Of a stretch of DNA of 64,000 bases, positions 60,365 through 64,000 are shown in pieces. Under the pieces are notes generated by a model. It saw only the letters and a program-made list of their open reading frames with translations, was not told where the DNA came from and did not search any database. A program made the translations under genes and the position numbers. Numbering within the stretch: the stretch's first letter is position 1; every line of letters starts with the position of its first letter. This stretch comes from Kiritimatiellia bacterium (GTDB taxonomy: Bacteria > Verrucomicrobiota > Kiritimatiellia > RFP12 > UBA1067). The DNA lies in NCBI GenBank assembly GCA_016296065.1, contig JAEDKA010000010.1, positions 13,154 through 77,153 on the forward strand, written 5' to 3'.

Positions 60365-61303
60365 TTAATTCACCTTCCCGGATCCAGCGCATTCCTCGCA
60401 TATCTTTTCCATTGGCCGAGTTCCTTTGCCGCCACATTCCTGACAAGGTTTTAGATTGCGTGAACGTCCTCTTATGTGCCAAATCTTCCCTTGTCCGTTG
60501 CATCCGTCACATTTAACATCAATTTTGTATTTCTTTTTCCCATCACATACAGGACACAAACCTGATTTCGACGCCTCTTGATCCTCGTCAATAGTCAGCA
60601 GATAATCATCTTCCGCGACGTCTCCTTTGCTAATCTGCACAGTTGACGAATCGAGGTCTGCTGATTTTACTACGGCGAGACCAACTTTTTTGGAGATACT
60701 CTTGCCATTTTTTGACTCTTTTTTCCGCAGAATGTATACATTCTCTCCGACAGAAAGAAACTCTTTTCCGTAATCGACGGTGGCAAGCTTCTTCCCGCTT
60801 TTGGATGTAGTTACATCTACTACTTGCGGAGGTGTCAAACTAAACAGTATTGCGCGTGCCGATTTCTTAGCAGCCGCAGTCAACATGTCCTCCCCCTTTA
60901 GGCTACGCTCTCGGACAACAACATCTTCTGACCGAATCAGTTCGTTGTTCCCGCTTCTGCCTATGTTGTTGTATCCAATTGAAACAGTAAGTATAAGTCC
61001 CCTTGCCGTTTCCCGCGGTCGAATCACCCATGATATACAATAACCGGCAGACTTGAACTCTACATCGCCATCATCCCCAAGGGCAACCTCCTTTGACTGT
61101 GTACGATATGTAGCCCTGTCAACACATCGGAAAACACCAGCCTTTGAAATCTGCATTAGAAGTAGCCGAGGAAAATCTGCATACTCGCGGCTTGTACCTG
61201 GCGGCGTGTCTTCGATGACCAGCCACTTGTTTGGCGTTTGTGCGGCAATAGATGCCATGCAAATTAATGCGGATATGACGGAAACAACTGTTGTCTTTTT
61301 CAT
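60365..61303 (-). CDS. Secreted protein with CsgG-like part and DnaJ-type cysteine repeats
   Basis: 312 residues. Signal peptide TTVVSVISALICMASIAAQ. Residues about 25-235 resemble the CsgG-like fold seen in exported assembly proteins (LLLMQISKAGVFRCVDRATY, ARGLILTVSIGYNNI), weakly. Residues about 245-312 hold four CxxCxGxG-type units: CPVCDGKKKY, CDGCNGQGKI, CQECGGKGTR and CEECAGSGKV, the zinc-binding pattern of DnaJ. A DnaJ-like zinc domain on an exported protein is unusual. It is 26 nt downstream of the CsgG/PEGA-like gene. Confidence 0.75.
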   Translation of the reverse strand: MKKTTVVSVISALICMASIAAQTPNKWLVIEDTPPGTSREYADFPRLLLMQISKAGVFRCVDRATYRTQSKEVALGDDGDVEFKSAGYCISWVIRPRETARGLILTVSIGYNNIGRSGNNELIRSEDVVVRERSLKGEDMLTAAAKKSARAILFSLTPPQVVDVTTSKSGKKLATVDYGKEFLSVGENVYILRKKESKNGKSISKKVGLAVVKSADLDSSTVQISKGDVAEDDYLLTIDEDQEASKSGLCPVCDGKKKYKIDVKCDGCNGQGKIWHIRGRSRNLKPCQECGGKGTRPMEKICEECAGSGKVN

Positions 61304-61329
61304 GGTGCTCCTTGTAGTGAGATTTGCTG

Positions 61330-62388
61330 TCAGTTAACGGCCTTCTTGAAATTCAGCCGAACCGTAGTAGGTTCGTCGCCCGGTTCCATTTGTATAACAC
61401 GCTCAAGCGAATTGCAACCATCCAATTCCGCCGAGACAACATGTTCGAGGGCAAGCAATCGAACAGATGTGCCATTGATTGTTTTCCCATCTACAGAAAT
61501 TTCCACATCGTCGGCATCAAAACCTTCTGGCACTTTTATCTTGAATTTTACTTCCGCTGTAAAGTATCCAGCTATTTCGCTCGCTATCTTCTCACAAACT
61601 TTTGCAATTAGTTCTCTTGCCGGATCGCAATTGCTGCTGTTAACGACATTATCATTTGATGCATTTATGTTTACAACACCATCAAATGCGATTAGCACAT
61701 TCCCGTCCAAATCTCGGACCTTCCCTACATACGGCTGGGAAATCTTTTTCCGCACAACTTTAGTTCCAACATTATCTATTGGAATAGTCTTTGAACTTTC
61801 CTCCCTGTCACCAAGGACAACCGACAGGACACAATCCGCACCATTCGACAAATCAGTGGATTTCCCCACAATGGACTTCTCTGTCTGTTGAATTGTCATA
61901 TTCCCCCGGTCTATAATTTTAATCAATCTACCAGCTTTCTGCTTTGCCAAAGCCGATTGCAGATAATCGCGGCCAAGAATCGTATATCGCTGCGATGCGT
62001 CCGACAATGCAGCGGTCTTGAGGTTCATCAAAATTTTCTCTTTACGCTCGTTTTCTTTCCTTGCGGCTTCTGATTCGCGCCAGTAACTTAACTTTCGTTC
62101 ATTCCAGTTGATGCTAATCGCCTCCGCTGCGATAGAAGGGTCGATTAACATGTCTCCTTTTGCGGGTTCCGGAGGTTTTACCACACTATGCTGCGGCCTG
62201 AGCAAGTCAGATAGCCAACCCTCCACTTCCGATTGTGAATCGATGCTCCCAAAACTCGTAATCATTAGTTTAACTTCGGTAGGAATTTTGGGAGGCATCC
62301 CACGTTGATCAACGTCGCATATAGCAACCTGTACTCCCAGTACGAAACAAGAACACACGGCTAACCGTGCCATCGCTCCATTAGTCAT
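61330..62388 (-). CDS. Secreted CsgG-like protein with PEGA-like C-terminus
   Basis: 352 residues. A signal peptide lies at MARLAVCSCFVLGVQVAI. Residues about 110-265 have a CsgG-like pattern (YLQSALAKQKAGRLIKIIDR, NGADCVLSVVLGDREES). Residues about 285-345 resemble a PEGA domain (VPEGFDADDVEISVDGKTIN, EHVVSAELDGC), a surface-glycan-associated module. First gene of the AT-rich trio; GAGAGG precedes the ATG. It could nucleate a small envelope complex with the two proteins after it, but no characterised system matches the three together. Confidence 0.68.
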   Translation of the reverse strand: MTNGAMARLAVCSCFVLGVQVAICDVDQRGMPPKIPTEVKLMITSFGSIDSQSEVEGWLSDLLRPQHSVVKPPEPAKGDMLIDPSIAAEAISINWNERKLSYWRESEAARKENERKEKILMNLKTAALSDASQRYTILGRDYLQSALAKQKAGRLIKIIDRGNMTIQQTEKSIVGKSTDLSNGADCVLSVVLGDREESSKTIPIDNVGTKVVRKKISQPYVGKVRDLDGNVLIAFDGVVNINASNDNVVNSSNCDPARELIAKVCEKIASEIAGYFTAEVKFKIKVPEGFDADDVEISVDGKTINGTSVRLLALEHVVSAELDGCNSLERVIQMEPGDEPTTVRLNFKKAVN

Positions 62389-62611
62389 TCATGACCTCTC
62401 TTTCTCCGCGCCTCGGACAATTGAGGCACGTCGCGGTGAGGCGCAGAAAAAGAACGTGGCGTGCCTATAGATTCATGTCTTGATTGAGGCACCGCCAAGC
62501 GCCCTGAATAAAACACGAACTGAAGACACGCCACGTGTGACTTGCACACGTAACACATCTAACATATTCAGCTTTATTCATTGAAGATTTGGCGGTTTTC
62601 AATCAAAGCCA
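62389..62611. other. Intergenic region with long-range stem, possible structured RNA or leader
   Basis: ACGTGGCGTG near 62455 pairs with CACGCCACGT near 62527-62536, enclosing about 62 nt that include GATTGAGGCACCGCC. A related segment AATTGAGGCACGTCGC lies just outside. It precedes the AT-rich trio on the minus strand, so it could be a leader element. No known riboswitch was recognised. Confidence 0.4.
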
Positions 62612-62810
62612 AATACGCAAGATTGCGTACGTCGGCGGATGTTGCCACCCGCCCTTGGCGGACTCCGCATTTTGCGTGCCGCCGGTCCCAGGCCGTCATG
62701 CGCCCGGGAGTATGGAAAAGATCAAGCCCAGCATCGCGGCGATTTCGCCTGCCCCTCAACCGAACACCCAAATTATAGCAAAAGCCCTTGCAAACGGCAA
62801 GGGCGGGATT
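62612..62810. repeat. 200-bp repeat, copy A, with promoter and hairpin
   Basis: One of two direct copies (other 63718-63917) that bracket the toxin-antitoxin pair. It opens with the palindrome TACGCAAGATTGCGTA (62614-62629), continues with CGTCGGCGGATGTTGCCACC and ends with AATTATAGC and the hairpin GCCCTTGC / GCAAGGGC (62784-62791, 62797-62804). Read on the minus strand the order is hairpin, TGCTATAAT promoter, structured body, palindrome. Confidence 0.8.
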
Positions 62811-62814
62811 TTGG
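62784..62814. terminator. Terminator-like hairpin in repeat copy A
   Basis: An 8-bp stem GCCCTTGC / GCAAGGGC with a five-nt loop is followed by GGGATTTT on the plus strand and by CTTTT on the minus strand, so it could act in both directions. The same hairpin recurs at 63891-63911. Confidence 0.6.
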
Positions 62815-62892
62815 AAATTTCGGTGAAATATTAAAATGCGCCGAGGGCGAGACTCGCATTTAGCTCGCTACAACAGAGCTTTGTGACGACCG

Positions 62893-63303
62893 TCAATCAA
62901 GACCGGAAAGAAATTCAGTCGGCGTCAACACCTTGATCGGTGAATTGGCAAATCCGTCGTTGTCCCGAGTGACTATGACATCCGCTCCCCATGCCGTCGC
63001 GGCGGCTATCTGAAGCGAATCCTCAAAATCTGGATGTTCTGCGCCAAGATTCGCCTTGATGGCTGCAGGGTCAATCGGCAAAAGACCAATCAACGACGCG
63101 ACTTTCTTCACAAGTAGTTCCGCAGCGCGACGTCCAATGGTCCTGCCTATGATGTAAACCGCGTTGCAAGCAGACAAACCGGTAATAGCTCCTTCATTGC
63201 CCTCGCTCACGCAAACGTCGACAACCGCCTCAGCGTCATCGGCGAAGGGAGCACGGTCCGTAAGATAGTCGATAATGACATTCGTATCGACAAAAATCTT
63301 CAT
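62893..63303 (-). CDS. PIN-domain ribonuclease toxin (VapC-like)
   Basis: 136 residues. PIN active-site residues are visible: Asp in IFVDTNVIIDYLTD, Glu in NEGAITGLS, Asp pair in HPDFEDSLQIAAATAWG and the fourth acid in VTRDNDGF. Such toxins cut tRNA or rRNA when unopposed. It overlaps the upstream gene by ATGA, and that gene has antitoxin size. Two 200-bp repeats flank the pair. Confidence 0.88.
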   Translation of the reverse strand: MKIFVDTNVIIDYLTDRAPFADDAEAVVDVCVSEGNEGAITGLSACNAVYIIGRTIGRRAAELLVKKVASLIGLLPIDPAAIKANLGAEHPDFEDSLQIAAATAWGADVIVTRDNDGFANSPIKVLTPTEFLSGLD

Positions 63304-63617
63304 CCCAAAGCCTCGTATCTTTCCACAAGGGCATCTGAAAGCACATCCTTGTAATCCTGATTTCCTTCTATTCTTGCCGCACCACGAAGCGCCCTGACCT
63401 TCGCCGAGATTGTCCTTTTCAGATGTCTGCTCGACACTTCACGCGGTTTGCTGGCATTCTCCAACTTCACAAAGATTACCCGATAGCGACCACTCTCGGG
63501 AAGTGCAAACGACACACCGTCAGCGTCGCTGCTGACGTTCTCAATCCAAACACTTTCAGCAGTTCCCACGTCGGCTACGGTCTGCATCCAGTCTTTTTTA
63601 TCCATAAGTCTTGGCAT
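63300..63617 (-). CDS. Putative antitoxin of the PIN toxin
   Basis: 105 residues, translated just before the PIN toxin and overlapping it by 4 nt. The N-terminal part could be beta (ESGRYRVIFVKLENAS); the C-terminal part is basic and helical (SSRHLKRTISAKVRALRGAAR). It lacks a clear AbrB, RHH or Phd signature, so the antitoxin call rests on size and gene order. AAGGAGAG before the ATG is a strong ribosome-binding site. Confidence 0.65.
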   Translation of the reverse strand: MPRLMDKKDWMQTVADVGTAESVWIENVSSDADGVSFALPESGRYRVIFVKLENASKPREVSSRHLKRTISAKVRALRGAARIEGNQDYKDVLSDALVERYEALG

Positions 63618-63717
63618 ATTTCTCTCCTTTTAACGTCCCGAATCAGGGCAGACATCCTCATCGCCTAAATTGTACCACATTCATCCCGCTGCCCGCAATG
63701 TGGAAATCACAAGCAGC

Positions 63718-63917
63718 AATACGCAAGATTGCGTACGTCGGCGGATGTTGCCACCCGCCCTTGGCGGACTCCGCATTATGCGTGCCGCCGGTCCCGGGCC
63801 GTTATGCACCTGGGAGTATGGTAAAGATCATGCCCGGCATCGCGGTAGACGTGCCCGCCCCTCAACCGAACAAGTGAATTATAGCAAATAGCCCTTGCAA
63901 ATCGCAAGGGCGGGGTT
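63718..63917. repeat. 200-bp repeat, copy B, with promoter and hairpin
   Basis: Direct copy of 62612-62810, with TACGCAAGATTGCGTA at 63720-63735 and hairpin GCCCTTGC / GCAAGGGC at 63891-63911. The TGCTATAAT on the minus strand is kept. Substitutions break any shared reading frame (TAA in one phase), which argues against a protein. Confidence 0.8.
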
Positions 63918-64000
63918 TTCTGGAATATCCCCACCTTTGGGAAACGCTACCGAGCCCTCGGAGGGCCTTGCGCGTTTTTGCGGGCTTCGGAGGGTTTTTG
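63918..64000. other. Window end, hairpin-rich, no gene seen
   Basis: The last 80 nt contain CCCTCGGAGGG and GCGTTTTTGC symmetries and end in GGGTTTTTG, a possible further terminator. No frame could be assigned. Confidence 0.35.

Noticed and set aside
62612..63917. Chromosomal integron attC sites flanking the toxin-antitoxin pair
   Set aside because: The expected RYYYAAC / GTTRRRY ends do not occur in matching positions, and no integrase is in the window.
1..64000. tRNA or rRNA genes
   Set aside because: None of the gaps shows a clover-leaf, a TTCRANNC T-loop or rRNA-like sequence on reading through.

Overview
The window is about 64 kb of fairly GC-rich bacterial chromosome with a visibly AT-richer stretch near 59.7-62.4 kb. 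Four kinds of evidence point to a host-gut or rumen member of the PVC superphylum, most plausibly Kiritimatiellota/Verrucomicrobiota: many secreted plant-polysaccharide enzymes (GH2, GH51, GH140, GH28-like, GH36-like, SGNH esterase), a TPR - ExbB - two ExbD - TonB-like toroid cluster, a DUF3127 protein and several ECF sigma factors. This placement is inference. No rRNA or tRNA gene was recognised.

Layout. (1) 1-11.3 kb, minus strand: hemicellulose/pectin side-chain degradation (GH51, two GH2 proteins, a partial LacZ-like GH2, a GxDLY/SGNH esterase, a Tat-like FAD oxidoreductase). (2) 11.4-14.1 kb: cell-surface glycan glycosyltransferases. (3) 14.1-19.5 kb: orphan ECF sigma factor, then housekeeping fusA, acpP, fabG, gatB. 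(4) 19.9-21.5 kb: CocE-type hydrolase. (5) 21.6-28.1 kb, plus strand: a six-gene membrane complex related to hydrogenase-4 and complex I. Its catalytic subunit has lost the nickel-binding cysteine pairs, so it is an energy-converting-hydrogenase-related (Ehr) complex rather than a hydrogenase. (6) 28.2-30.3 kb: a sigma-like/membrane-protein pair. (7) 30.4-39.2 kb: an envelope energy-transduction cluster. (8) 39.3-47.4 kb: pyrophosphatase, GH36-like enzyme, gmk, folP, NYN nuclease, prmC, DUF3127, DUF2235 and a lipoprotein. (9) 47.4-55.1 kb: a second sugar locus with a three-domain pectin/uronate enzyme, a PTS IIC, a divergent XylR-type regulator and GH140. (10) 55.2-56.7 kb: Spy-like protein, ECF sigma and anti-sigma. 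(11) 56.8-64 kb: an accessory, repeat-laden region with an AAA ATPase, an AT-rich run of three secreted proteins and a PIN toxin-antitoxin pair.

Two window-wide patterns stand out. First, about a dozen genes, mostly single or first in their transcript, have an extended -10 (often TGGTATAAT) only 6-9 nt before the start codon, which predicts leaderless mRNAs; operon-internal genes carry Shine-Dalgarno sequences instead. Second, several families of short palindromes are scattered through the window, some inside reading frames: GGGGACAGTCCCC is read as GTVP repeats in folP, an 18-bp dyad CGCGGC-N6-GCCGCG occurs 11 times in coding sequence in more than one reading frame, and a GCGG-TCC-CCGC family lies in the Ehr large subunit. 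Larger repeats (about 340 bp, three copies; about 200 bp, two copies) occupy the right end.
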